From Megasphaera lornae (GTDB lineage Bacteria > Bacillota > Negativicutes > Veillonellales > Megasphaeraceae): a stretch of 64,000 bases of DNA. Below, in pieces: positions 44,569-52,879 of this stretch. The stretch spans positions 32,056-96,055 of the forward strand of contig NZ_AFIJ01000038.1 in assembly GCF_000214495.1 (NCBI RefSeq). The letters run 5' to 3'. The position numbers and the translations under genes were made by a program. Every line of letters starts with the position of its first letter. Position 1 is the stretch's first letter. The notes beneath the pieces were generated by a model that worked only from the letters and a program-made list of their open reading frames with translations, had not been told where the DNA came from and made no database searches.

Positions 44569-45168
44569 CTATTTCATTTCTTTTAACCGACACGTAACAA
44601 TGTAGGCATCTTCACTAACCAGCCGTTGCGCTAATTCTCCATTAGCCGTCAGCGATACGGGCGGACCTAAACACTTCCCTTGTAACTGCGTAAACAAAAC
44701 CTCTCCCAGCGTTGTAAATACATGCAGCAGCCCGTCTTTTTCCGTCACCGCTTGCATAAACCGATTGAAGTGAACTTTATCGGCCGCCTCATAATAGAAT
44801 AGATACTCCCACTTCTGCAACATTTCCGCTTCCGATAGCTGTAATTTCTTCAACAACAATTTTTTTTGACTTCCCAGCAGCACCAACAAACAAGAAATAT
44901 ACGCTTTCACCGCCATAGGAACCTGTGATTTTACACGTGAAAAGTACAATCGTTGTTGCCAAAATCCGGTATGCTCCCATTGTTGTTGCTCTAAAAATTT
45001 TTGCAGTCCGTCATTGGCGGATACGGCACACATCATAAAAAACCGCGTTTCATTTTCGGAGAGTCTGCTTTGTTTAATTCGCAATAAACATTTTTTTACA
45101 AAATACATGCCGACGCCCGTCGTAGATTCTTTTTGCAATCTGCGCAATAAATCGCCGTAATATTGCAT
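44569..45168 (-). CDS. Unknown protein, last gene of the 4-hydroxybutyrate operon
   Basis: 199-residue protein I do not recognise. It has no signal peptide. It is rich in Leu, Gln and Lys and mainly helical, with a Leu/Lys stretch 'LGSQKKLLLKKLQLSEAEMLQ' in the middle and hydrophobic 'VKAYISCLLVLLG' before it. A beta-rich C-terminal part reads 'LLHVFTTLGEVLFTQLQGK'. The start at 45168 follows GAGGTG; GTG 45177 would add three residues. It begins 14 bases after the permease stop, so it is the distal gene of the sigma-54-driven leftward operon. Its position suggests a role tied to that pathway, nothing more. Confidence 0.7.
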   Translation of the reverse strand: MQYYGDLLRRLQKESTTGVGMYFVKKCLLRIKQSRLSENETRFFMMCAVSANDGLQKFLEQQQWEHTGFWQQRLYFSRVKSQVPMAVKAYISCLLVLLGSQKKLLLKKLQLSEAEMLQKWEYLFYYEAADKVHFNRFMQAVTEKDGLLHVFTTLGEVLFTQLQGKCLGPPVSLTANGELAQRLVSEDAYIVTCRLKEMK

Positions 45169-45182
45169 GCTCCTCACCTCAT

Positions 45183-46622
45183 CTACGCTTGCGTTTTGTC
45201 CTCGACTTCTTTCGTAGCCGCAAGATTAAACAACGGATCGGCAGTCGTATTATATAAGCTTAAACGACGTTTAAAAAAGTGGCGACCGTAAATGATTAAA
45301 CAAAGAACAATGCCGACACCCAGAGCCATCGCAGCCCCGCGTGACACCAATACACCGCCGATAATCCCGGCAACCCCCAAATCATTAAACGTTTTCGCCC
45401 GCAATACACCTACCCGCACGGCCACATATCCCTGAATAAGCATCGTCAAAGCCAACGCAATCGGCAAGACGGGCTTCACAAAGCTTACAATCGGCGACAA
45501 CCAATAGCCCGTAAACGTACCTAACCGGAAGGAAGCCACGCCGCCGATCAAACTGTCCATTGCTTCCCGACCATGTTTATACCGTTCACAAATAACCACT
45601 TGCATAGCGGCCCATAAGGGTCCGCACATTGATAAATCCGGCCCCGCCATAGCCATCACCATATTTCGCGCCCCGACAATAACATTATTGCGATTGGCAT
45701 CAAAATGAATGTTTTCATCACCGTGACGAAATTCTCTCGCTTCATCAATCAGCGCATCCGCCTGTATTAACTCGCCGAACAGTACCACATAGGTTGCCAC
45801 TACTAAAGGCGCTGCGGAAATAAAATAGGAAATACCGGGAAACCCGATTCTTTCGGCAAAGGGACTCCATTGTGTAAAGACTTCTATAAAATGCGGATGC
45901 GTAAATCCCCATTCAATCGACGGCCACGGCAATTCTCCCACTAAAGGGGCGACAATAACGGCCAATACCATTGCCGGCAATAAGCCTAAATCGGAAATTA
46001 GTCGAAAAACACGATTTTTATGCATTAATCCTTTAAAGTGATTACTGAACGAACAATAAAAGGCAAAGCCTACCGCCACGGCAATGGTCAACGGATATTT
46101 ATCAAAACTGCCGCCGGCATTAAAAACCAGCCGTACGGCGGCAATCCCGGCGCCGATTAAAATCCCCGATTTCAGTGCATCCGGTACCAATTCCACGACC
46201 CGTTTCGCCAAGCCTGTCGCGCCTAAGAAAAAGGTAAGCAACCCCAGTTCAAATTCAAAGGCAATCAGCGCATGCATCCGCGCCGCCGTATCATGCGGAT
46301 ATCCGGATAACCAAAGCAACAATAACGGAATCGCAGGAGTAATCCATCCGGGCACTACCGGATCTCCCAAATGAGCATGCCAAGTATATAAAAAGCCATT
46401 CATAATAACAATGGTAATGGCAATTTCAAACGGCATGCCCAAATATTCCTGTAACACGGGAATAATCCCCAGACAGACTGCGCACAATAACAAGCCTTGC
46501 ACATAATCCGGCCATTCAAAGCGATAATGTACAAAAGGCAATCGAAATACCAAATTAAATAAGGGCAGCTTAATCCCCGGCTGTATCTCCCCTGCTTGAC
46601 GTTCACACATAGGTCCGAACAT
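45183..46622 (-). CDS. Polytopic permease of the 4-hydroxybutyrate operon (NCS2/SulP-like)
   Basis: 479-residue membrane protein with about 12 hydrophobic segments. It has the general look of the NCS2/SulP (7+7 inverted repeat) fold: 'PGWITPAIPLLLLWLSGYP' near 95 and 'GPDLSMCGPLWAAMQVVICERY' near 335 (cited in part). I do not recognise a specific substrate family. ATG 46622 is used because AGGAGG is eight bases upstream; ATG 46628 is too close. It follows the CoA-transferase gene by 62 bases in the same orientation, so uptake of 4-hydroxybutyrate or a related acid is a reasonable inference. Confidence 0.75.
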   Translation of the reverse strand: MFGPMCERQAGEIQPGIKLPLFNLVFRLPFVHYRFEWPDYVQGLLLCAVCLGIIPVLQEYLGMPFEIAITIVIMNGFLYTWHAHLGDPVVPGWITPAIPLLLLWLSGYPHDTAARMHALIAFEFELGLLTFFLGATGLAKRVVELVPDALKSGILIGAGIAAVRLVFNAGGSFDKYPLTIAVAVGFAFYCSFSNHFKGLMHKNRVFRLISDLGLLPAMVLAVIVAPLVGELPWPSIEWGFTHPHFIEVFTQWSPFAERIGFPGISYFISAAPLVVATYVVLFGELIQADALIDEAREFRHGDENIHFDANRNNVIVGARNMVMAMAGPDLSMCGPLWAAMQVVICERYKHGREAMDSLIGGVASFRLGTFTGYWLSPIVSFVKPVLPIALALTMLIQGYVAVRVGVLRAKTFNDLGVAGIIGGVLVSRGAAMALGVGIVLCLIIYGRHFFKRRLSLYNTTADPLFNLAATKEVEDKTQA

Positions 46623-46684
46623 ATTCATATCCTCCTTTTAAAGCAGCCGCACTCCGCAAGATGAGTACGGCTGTCAGCTCACCT

Positions 46685-47989
46685 TTATACACTTACCGGA
46701 AACATTTTTGCAAAATCCGCCTTTAATTCCTCTCTGAAATCGGGATGAGCAATGGCAATTAATGCTTCCGCACGTTGCCGCAACGTCTTCCCTTTTAACG
46801 CGGCAATACCGTATTCTGTAACAATATAATCCACATCATTGCGCGAAGTGGTAACGGCGGCTCCCGCATCAAGCATGGCGACAATTTTAGAAATCTTTTT
46901 TGTTTTTCCGGTCGTGGAAGGCATCGCAATAATCGCTCTGCCGCCCTTGGCCCGTGACGTGCCGCGAACAAAATCCACCTGTCCGCCTACCCCGCTGAAT
47001 TGCCGCCGGCCGATCATTTCCGCATTAACTTGCCCCATTAAATCGACCTGCATAGCCGAATTAATGGCCACAATATTTTCAATCTGCGCAATCACAAACG
47101 GATCGTTCGTATAATCTACCGGCTTAATCCAAACTTCGGGATTATGATCAATAAAATCATATAATTTTTTGGTCCCCATAAGGAAACAAGACAGGAATTT
47201 ACCTGTATCTATATTTTTCCGCCGATTCGTAATAACCCCTTTTCTTGCCAAATCAACCACACCGTCGGAAAACATTTCCGAATGAATGCCCAAATCCTTC
47301 TTATCCCCCAAAAAAGACAATACGGCATCCGGAATCGCGCCTATCCCCAATTGCAATGTATCGCCATCCTTAATCAGCGAAGCCACGTGCTCACCGATAC
47401 ACTGTTCGATTTCACCGATCTTGGGAGGCTGCAATTCAATTAAAGGCTCATCTTTTTCCACAATATAATCAAGTTCATCTAAATGAATGCCGTTTCCATA
47501 CGTATACGGCATATTTTTATTAATTTGGGCAATCTTTAATTTCGCCACGCCGGCAGCCGCTTGTGTATAATCAACGGAAATCCCTAACGAACAGTTCCCG
47601 TTTTCATCCGGTTCACTGACTTGTAAAAAAACGACATCCACCGGAATGATCCCTTCTCTGAACAAGCCCGGAGCTTCATGGAAAAAACAAGGCGTATAAT
47701 CGGCCCGCCCTTCTTCTACCGCTTTTCTTGTCGTCGCGCCTACAAATAACGCATTGTGACGAAAATGCCCGGCCATTTCCGGCAGACAGTACCGCGCCGG
47801 TCCCATGGCGACCATATGAATAATTTCCACATCATGCAAGCGTTCCGCCTGATTTACCAATTCTTCCGTCAATACCTGCGCTTCTCCGCACGCATGAGAA
47901 AACACAATTTTATCTCCCGACTTCACATGGCTTACCGCTTCTGCCGGAGATACAATTTTAGAGGCATATTTCGTTCGCCAATCTTTCAC
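46685..47989 (-). CDS. abfT: 4-hydroxybutyrate CoA-transferase-like enzyme (acetyl-CoA hydrolase/transferase family)
   Basis: 434-residue cytosolic class I CoA-transferase. It would activate 4-hydroxybutyrate with acetyl-CoA or butyryl-CoA. Family landmarks: 'VFSHACGEAQVL' near residue 29, 'TPCFFHEAPGLF' near 98, 'LQLGIGAIPDAVLSFL' near 212, the catalytic Glu in 'GIHSEMFSDGVVDL' near 233-246, 'FSGVGGQVDFVRG' near 345 and 'STTGKTKKISKIV' near 370. Start: GTG 47989, 8 bases after GGAGGG; earlier GTG/TTG codons overlap that site. It is the second gene of the leftward operon after the dehydratase, the order expected for 4-hydroxybutyrate use. Exact acyl specificity cannot be read. Confidence 0.87.
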   Translation of the reverse strand: MKDWRTKYASKIVSPAEAVSHVKSGDKIVFSHACGEAQVLTEELVNQAERLHDVEIIHMVAMGPARYCLPEMAGHFRHNALFVGATTRKAVEEGRADYTPCFFHEAPGLFREGIIPVDVVFLQVSEPDENGNCSLGISVDYTQAAAGVAKLKIAQINKNMPYTYGNGIHLDELDYIVEKDEPLIELQPPKIGEIEQCIGEHVASLIKDGDTLQLGIGAIPDAVLSFLGDKKDLGIHSEMFSDGVVDLARKGVITNRRKNIDTGKFLSCFLMGTKKLYDFIDHNPEVWIKPVDYTNDPFVIAQIENIVAINSAMQVDLMGQVNAEMIGRRQFSGVGGQVDFVRGTSRAKGGRAIIAMPSTTGKTKKISKIVAMLDAGAAVTTSRNDVDYIVTEYGIAALKGKTLRQRAEALIAIAHPDFREELKADFAKMFPVSV

Positions 47990-48014
47990 TGTCAACACCC
48001 TCCTTTTTTTAAAA

Positions 48015-48052
48015 CTATCCTCGGAAGTATGACCTCATAATTCCGAGGATAG
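48015..48052 (-). repeat. Intercistronic hairpin between abfD and abfT
   Basis: Perfect 12-bp inverted repeat CTATCCTCGGAA / TTCCGAGGATAG. On the minus strand it is followed by TTTT then the abfT ribosome site. It may attenuate transcription or protect the upstream mRNA. Confidence 0.6.
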
Positions 48053-48080
48053 CCTTACTCGTTAGCTGCGTAACGCCATA

Positions 48081-49532
48081 TTATTCTTCAATGTGAGCAA
48101 TTTCCTTAGCCAATGCTTTTTTCATCCGTAAGTTTCCTTGACGGGAAATCATGATCCGCTGCGCCTGCGGCGAACCGGCACCATGCATGGATTCCGTACG
48201 ATAGCCGACAGCCGCCGTCCCTAAGCTGAGGTTTTCAATTAAGCGCAAAATTTTCAACCGATTTTCCGTTGATACGGAAGCTACACCGCGCAAATATTTA
48301 TCCACATACGGCCCCAACTTGGGATCCCGCAAATCTTTTTCGGACGGAGCCGTAACCATTAATCCGCCGGCAATATCTTCCGCCAACCGCACAATTTCAT
48401 AGGGGAAACGCGTAACATTCTGCTTACAAACATTGGCCAACAACAAATCAATTAAATAATTTCCCGATTCCGTTTTCGTGCCCAATGCGGAGCAAGCAAT
48501 ACCGCAAGCGAACAACGTTTCATTTAAATGTTGCATTTCAATCAATTTATCTTTTACATGCGAAGCTTTCGGACAGCCGTTATAATCCGCCGCTACCGCC
48601 GCAGCTCCGATCAACACATCACCGACGCCGACTTTACAACCGCCGTACGATTGCCGATGATATCCTGCAAAGCGTTCTACTAAGACCCCGGCATATTCAA
48701 ATTCGCCGTTAAGATAAATCTGTTCATTCGGAATAAATACATTATCAAAAATAACCAAAGCTTCCATACCGCCGAAAGTGGGATTCCCCGTATCCATAGC
48801 CGCCCCTTCCAACTTACGTGTATCGCAGGACTGACGACCGACGATCATGAAAATCCCTTCCGCATCTGTCGGACACGAGAAAGATACGGCATATTCTTTA
48901 TCTTCTTCCCCCATAGACATGGTGGGCATAACAATAACTTCATGCGAATTAATGAAACCCGTTTGATGCGCTTTGGCGCCTCGTACGACAATACCGTCCG
49001 GACGCTGTTCCACTACATGCAGGAACAAATCCGGATCCGCCTGTGCATGCGGAGCCAAACCGCGATCGCCCTTCGGATCGGTCATAGCACCGTCAACAGT
49101 CAAATCATTTTCTTGTACCCGTTTTAAGAAGTTCATGAAATTTTGATGATACGAAGTACCGTATTTTTTATCAATGTCATAGGTTGTGGAAAAAACGGCA
49201 TTAAACGCGTCCATCCCTACGCAACGTTGAAAACATGCGGCAGTTTTTTGTCCCAACAACCGCTGCATTTTTACTTTATTCATCAAATCCTGCGTACTTT
49301 GATGTATATGAGTAAAGCGGTTGACACGCTGCCCCGTATACGGAGAAACTACCGTCATTAAATCTTGATATTCAGGCAGCTGGGCCAAATCATACGTCAT
49401 TTTTACAGAATTTAAAGACGGACGTAAAATAGGATCGTCTACAGGATTGTCGATTTTTTTACCGAACATATACACCTGCATTTTCAACTTTCTCATACTT
49501 TCTACATACTGTTCACCTGTCATTAAGGCCAT
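48081..49532 (-). CDS. abfD: 4-hydroxybutyryl-CoA dehydratase / vinylacetyl-CoA delta-isomerase
   Basis: 483-residue oxygen-sensitive flavoenzyme with a [4Fe-4S] cluster that dehydrates 4-hydroxybutyryl-CoA to crotonyl-CoA through a ketyl radical. Cluster ligands are visible as Cys100 and Cys104 in 'AACFQRCVG' and His292 and Cys299 in 'GYHRQSYGGC', matching almost exactly the ligands known for the Clostridium aminobutyricum enzyme (Cys99, Cys103, His292, Cys299). 'AHQTGFINSHEVIVMPT' near 188 is the FAD/substrate region. ATG 49532 follows GAGAGG; the three-residue longer start has no site. It is the first gene of the leftward operon, 66 bases downstream of a -24/-12 promoter. Confidence 0.95.
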   Translation of the reverse strand: MALMTGEQYVESMRKLKMQVYMFGKKIDNPVDDPILRPSLNSVKMTYDLAQLPEYQDLMTVVSPYTGQRVNRFTHIHQSTQDLMNKVKMQRLLGQKTAACFQRCVGMDAFNAVFSTTYDIDKKYGTSYHQNFMNFLKRVQENDLTVDGAMTDPKGDRGLAPHAQADPDLFLHVVEQRPDGIVVRGAKAHQTGFINSHEVIVMPTMSMGEEDKEYAVSFSCPTDAEGIFMIVGRQSCDTRKLEGAAMDTGNPTFGGMEALVIFDNVFIPNEQIYLNGEFEYAGVLVERFAGYHRQSYGGCKVGVGDVLIGAAAVAADYNGCPKASHVKDKLIEMQHLNETLFACGIACSALGTKTESGNYLIDLLLANVCKQNVTRFPYEIVRLAEDIAGGLMVTAPSEKDLRDPKLGPYVDKYLRGVASVSTENRLKILRLIENLSLGTAAVGYRTESMHGAGSPQAQRIMISRQGNLRMKKALAKEIAHIEE

Positions 49533-49597
49533 ACAAATCATCCTCTCTACAAAAATAAATTGTACACATACGCATTTTGCGTTTCACTAATATATAC

Positions 49598-49614
49598 AGC
49601 AAAAAGAATGCCAA
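49598..49614 (-). promoter_or_regulatory. Sigma-54 promoter for abfD operon (minus strand)
   Basis: On the minus strand TTGGCAT-TCTTT-TTGCT: -24 TGGCA and -12 TTGC at the required spacing, differing from consensus only after TGGCA. It is placed 66 bases upstream of the abfD start. Confidence 0.75.
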
Positions 49615-49724
49615 CTCTTATTTTCAGCCGCAAAAATAAAAAAAATTTTTTATTCCTCTAAAAAAAGAGAATTTATTGCTATTTTTTATGATTTTAATAT
49701 ATTTTCGGGAATGCATTCTTGTTT

Positions 49725-49793
49725 CGTTGCATTTTTTGCAACGATTTTCGTGAAATAATTGTTTCATTTTTGCAATATTCATTTTGCATTGCA
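49725..49793. promoter_or_regulatory. Inverted-repeat cluster, candidate shared enhancer for a sigma-54 activator
   Basis: Three inverted repeats lie between the two -24/-12 promoters: CGTTGCATTTTTTGCAACG (49725-49743, 7-bp arms), TGAAATAATTGTTTCA (49751-49766, one mismatch pair) and TGCAAT...ATTGCA (49771-49776 with 49788-49793). They are about 85-155 bp from the rightward promoter and 110-180 bp from the leftward one, the usual range for NtrC-type enhancers. Confidence 0.6.
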
Positions 49794-49878
49794 TTTTTAG
49801 AACAATGTTTATGCCTGAATTTCAACGTTAAAAAATATATTCCCTTATCTTTTACTATTTTTATCAAAAGCAATAGTT

Positions 49879-49896
49879 TTGGCACGTTTTTTGCAT
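49879..49896 (+). promoter_or_regulatory. Sigma-54 promoter for the luxC/luxE-type operon (plus strand)
   Basis: TTGGCACGTTTTTTGCAT: TGGCACG-N4-TTGCA, an exact match to the -24/-12 consensus. The transcript should start near 49907; AAGGAGG at 49926-49932 precedes the first gene. Confidence 0.88.
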
Positions 49897-49940
49897 ATAT
49901 TACATATGAATGAAATCATAATACTAAGGAGGTTTTTCGA

Positions 49941-50225
49941 ATGACCACACGTGCCCAATTAGAAACATTGCTGGCAGAAAAAATTCGTCCTTCGCTGCAG
50001 GCTCACGGCGGAAACGTGGAAATCATCTCTTATACGGACGGTATCTTACGCATTCGTCTGACCGGCCGTTGCAGCGGCTGTCCTTCCGCTACCTTAACGA
50101 CGGAAGAATTTATCAATCAGATCGTACAAACCGCCTTTCCGGATGTCCGCGAAGTACGGTTAGCGGCCGGAGTAAGCGAAGCATTACTGGCGGAAGCTAA
50201 AGCATTTCTCCGCCGTTCCCCCTGA
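49941..50225 (+). CDS. NifU C-terminal-like Fe-S scaffold domain protein
   Basis: 94-residue stand-alone NifU/Nfu domain. 'IRPSLQAHGGNVEIISYTDGILRIRLTG' (cited in part) precedes the cluster motif CSGCPSA near residues 44-50 and 'TLTTEEFINQIVQ'. Such proteins carry a [4Fe-4S] cluster at the dimer interface through the CxxC pair and pass it to apo-enzymes. It is the first gene of the sigma-54-driven rightward operon. The divergent 4-hydroxybutyryl-CoA dehydratase needs such a cluster, which offers a reason for co-regulation. AAGGAGG precedes ATG 49941. Confidence 0.9.
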   Translation: MTTRAQLETLLAEKIRPSLQAHGGNVEIISYTDGILRIRLTGRCSGCPSATLTTEEFINQIVQTAFPDVREVRLAAGVSEALLAEAKAFLRRSP

Positions 50226-50231
50226 CCGGCT

Positions 50232-50893
50232 ATGAAAATCGGTATAAAATATTGCGGCGGTTGCAACTGCCATTATGACCGTACTGCGGCAGTAAAAAAA
50301 ATGATCAAAAAATGGCCGAATTACACGTATTCCTATACGCCGGAAACCGAATTTTGTGATCATTGCTTTATTATTTGCGGCTGCCCTGTCGCTTGTCCCG
50401 AAACGGCTGCGCTCCGCACGGCGACTTGGGAAAAAATTACCTCGCCGCGACAATTGGAGTCGGCTGTTTCACGCTTGGAAAAAAAACAAATATACCTCCA
50501 CCGACGGCCGACGCGCTCCGTCCGGGACAAACTTGCAGTGTACACAGAACCTATACCCTGTTACATTGGCAACAAATGATCCGCTTCCTGGGCCTAACCT
50601 CCACCGGGGCTTATATGCATCAGGGACGACCGATCGTACCGGAGTCGCTGTTAACGGCACCGCTTGCCCTCTTGCTGCAAAAAATGAATCCCGTATCTTG
50701 GAAAATACTAAACACGTCATTTACTTTTGTAGACACGGCTCCTATTCAAGAACCCCTGCACTGTACACTGACCGTAAAAGAAAAACAGGAAATAAACCGG
50801 GTGCCGCACTATGTATTTACCTATACCGTGACCGATACGACCCGAAAAAATTTCCTGACCGGCACGGTATACGGAAAAATAAATGAAACGTAA
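50232..50893 (+). pseudogene. CGGC-motif / hot-dog (MaoC-like) protein, frameshifted at A8
   Basis: The first frame starts at ATG 50232 and encodes MKIGIKYCGGCNCHYDR, the CGGC motif, with a further Cys set 'FCDHCFIICGCPVAC' near residues 41-55, likely metal- or cluster-binding. It runs on to 50579 without family-like sequence. After A8 at 50479-50486 a second frame carries 'LRPGQTCSVHRTYTLLHWQQMIRFL' (cited in part) and ends at 50893; it resembles a MaoC/hot-dog dehydratase or thioesterase. One added A joins them into 220 residues ('RLEKKTNIPPPTADALRPG'). The second part has no start codon with a ribosome site, which supports one gene. Two genes with a lost start is the alternative. Confidence 0.62.
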
Positions 50894-50916
50894 TGATAAA
50901 GAAAAGAGGAATTCTC

Positions 50917-51153
50917 ATGACCAATAAAGAAATATATATTAAATTGTTTGTAACAAATTTCAAATTGAAACCGGAAGAATTGCCGGGCTTAAAATATCGC
51001 AGCATCAAAGCCTGGGACTCGTTAGGTCATATGACGTTAATGGAAGATATGGAAGAAGCCTTCGATATTTCCATTGATACCCCGGATGTACTGGCTTTCA
51101 GTTCTTTTGAAAAAGGCATGGATATTTTGCGTAAATACGGTGTCGACATATAG
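50917..51153 (+). CDS. Acyl carrier protein of the luxC/luxE-type operon
   Basis: 78-residue acidic four-helix carrier. The phosphopantetheine serine is Ser35 in 'KAWDSLGHMTLMEDMEEAF', the WDSLGH form typical of dedicated carriers rather than the housekeeping DSLD. It would hold the acyl group as a thioester for the neighbouring ligase, LuxE-like and LuxC-like enzymes. ATG 50917 has GAGG at good spacing; ATG 50893 overlaps the previous stop and has none. The next gene starts 2 bases after its stop, so they are translationally coupled. Confidence 0.92.
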   Translation: MTNKEIYIKLFVTNFKLKPEELPGLKYRSIKAWDSLGHMTLMEDMEEAFDISIDTPDVLAFSSFEKGMDILRKYGVDI

Positions 51154-51155
51154 CA

Positions 51156-51827
51156 ATGGACCGCTTGCCGAACTATATTACGGTTCTTACGGATGACCTG
51201 ACTACCAGTAATTGCTATATACTGACAGCACAAAACCATGCCTTGGTGATTGACCCGAACAATGCCGCTGCCATTCAGGATTTTTTGGAAACCCGTCATC
51301 TGCAATTGGACTATATTTTTTTAACACACGAACATTGCGACCATATCAGCGGGTTAAATGCCTTAAGAAAGGCCGTTCCCTGTACCGTTTTTGCCGGTGC
51401 GGCTTGTAGTGAAGGCATCCAAAATACGAAAAGGAATATGAGTCGCTTTATGGATACGTATTTATATTTTCGTACGCATCAACTGCCGTCCCGTCCGTAT
51501 CCCGCGTTTACGTGTCAAGCGGCCGACCGGACGTTTGCCCGGACTGCCGTAATGACGTGGCAAACCCATTCTTTCTTGTGCCGCACGGCACCGGGACATA
51601 CACCGGGAAGTTCTTATTTTATTCTGAATAATGCCATTCTCTTTTCGGGCGACTATTTTATTCCCGGAGAAGAAGTGATCACCCGCTTACCGGGAGGCGA
51701 TCCGGAAGCGTATGAAAGAGAAGGTAAGGCTATATTAAAAACTATTCCCACACCTTTGCTCACCTGCCCGGGACACGGCGCACCGTTTCTACTCACGGAG
51801 GAAATAAAAAATGATTACGGCTTATGA
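51156..51827 (+). CDS. Metallo-beta-lactamase-fold hydrolase of the luxC/luxE-type operon
   Basis: 223-residue glyoxalase II-like MBL protein with an intact dinuclear site: THEHCDH (His58, His60, Asp62, His63), 'TAPGHTPGSSYF' near 146, 'LFSGDYFIP' near 166 (Asp) and 'LTCPGHGAP' near 205 (His). In a carrier-protein pathway it could be a thioesterase that clears misloaded acyl groups, but that is inference. It has no ribosome site of its own and starts 2 bases after the ACP stop. Its 3' end overlaps the luxE-like start by 17 bases. Confidence 0.88.
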   Translation: MDRLPNYITVLTDDLTTSNCYILTAQNHALVIDPNNAAAIQDFLETRHLQLDYIFLTHEHCDHISGLNALRKAVPCTVFAGAACSEGIQNTKRNMSRFMDTYLYFRTHQLPSRPYPAFTCQAADRTFARTAVMTWQTHSFLCRTAPGHTPGSSYFILNNAILFSGDYFIPGEEVITRLPGGDPEAYEREGKAILKTIPTPLLTCPGHGAPFLLTEEIKNDYGL

Positions 51828-52879
51828 ACATTGGCTTTCCTTACCTCCTTACGGCTGGACGCAAGCCGAAAAAGAACGCCGCTATATTCCGTATTTACAA
51901 GAATTAACCGCCTATCACAGAAACCGTTGCGCAGCCTATGATCGCGCTTTGCAAGTGCAACATTATACGAAAGCCGACACGCTCGCACAACTGCCGTTTC
52001 TCCCCGTTTCCCTGTTTAAAAAATTTGATTTGAAGAGCATTAAAGAAACGGAAATTTTTAAAACCGTCACCTCCTCCGGCACTTCCGGACAGGCAGTTTC
52101 CCGTATCCCTTTAAATGCCGCCAATGCCCGCGCACAACAAACAGTTTTATCCCGTATCGGGCAACATTTCTTAGGCTCTCAACGCCTGCCCATGTTAATC
52201 ATTGATACGCCTGCCGTTTTTTGCCGACAGAAATACCTTTAATGCACGCGGCGCCGCCATTCTCGGATTTTCCTTATTTGCCAAAAAAAAATACTTCGCG
52301 TTACAAGAGGATCTGTCTCTGAATCGGGATATACTAAAACACTTTGCCGACCATCCGTCTCAACCGTTTTTTATTTTCGGATTCACTGCCATGATTTGGA
52401 AATATTTTTATGAAGCCGTCAAAAACGCCTCGTATACTGTTGATTTTTCTCATGCCGTTTTAATTCATGGCGGCGGCTGGAAAAAAATGCTTTCCCAATC
52501 CGTAACTGCGGCCGCCTATAAACAAGAGCTGACCCGAATCTTCGGAATTACCCGCATTCATAATTATTACGGCATGGCGGAACAAACCGGCTGCATTTAC
52601 ATGGAATGTGAATACGGCCATTTACATGCTTCTATTTTTTCCGATATTCTGATTCGAGATCCCTTGGATTTTTCACTGTGCCCGGTCGGCAAAGAAGGCA
52701 TCGTACAAGTTCTGACTCCTTTAGCCACCGCGTATGTCGGGCACAGTATTTTAACGGAAGACCTGGGGGTACTTCTGGGCACGGATGACTGTCCCTGTGG
52801 CCGAAAGGGAAACTATTTTCATATTCACGGTCGTATTCCGCAAGCGGAATTAAGGGGGTGTAGTGATGTCCCGCATTGA
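51811..52879 (+). pseudogene. LuxE-like acyl-protein synthetase, frameshifted at T6
   Basis: LuxE enzymes activate a fatty acid with ATP and pass it to the LuxC reductase. The first frame (ATG 51811, GGAGG upstream) gives 'LPFLPVSLFKKFDLKS' and the ATP motif 'TVTSSGTSGQAVSR' near residue 90, then stops at 52242. The second frame has 'ADRNTFNARGAAILGFS', 'LIHGGGWKKM', 'IHNYYGMAEQTGCIYMEC' and 'TEDLGVLLG'. Removing one T from T6 (52217-52222) joins them as 'IIDTPAVFADRNTFNARG' and gives 355 residues, close to LuxE length (about 370). It overlaps the MBL gene before it and the luxC-like gene after it, as in an intact operon. Confidence 0.85.

Noticed and set aside
50356-50886. 176-codon open frame in the third frame over the CGGC/hot-dog gene
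   Set aside because: It has no ribosome site, very high Arg/Lys/Pro content and no family resemblance; the other two frames carry the recognisable sequence.
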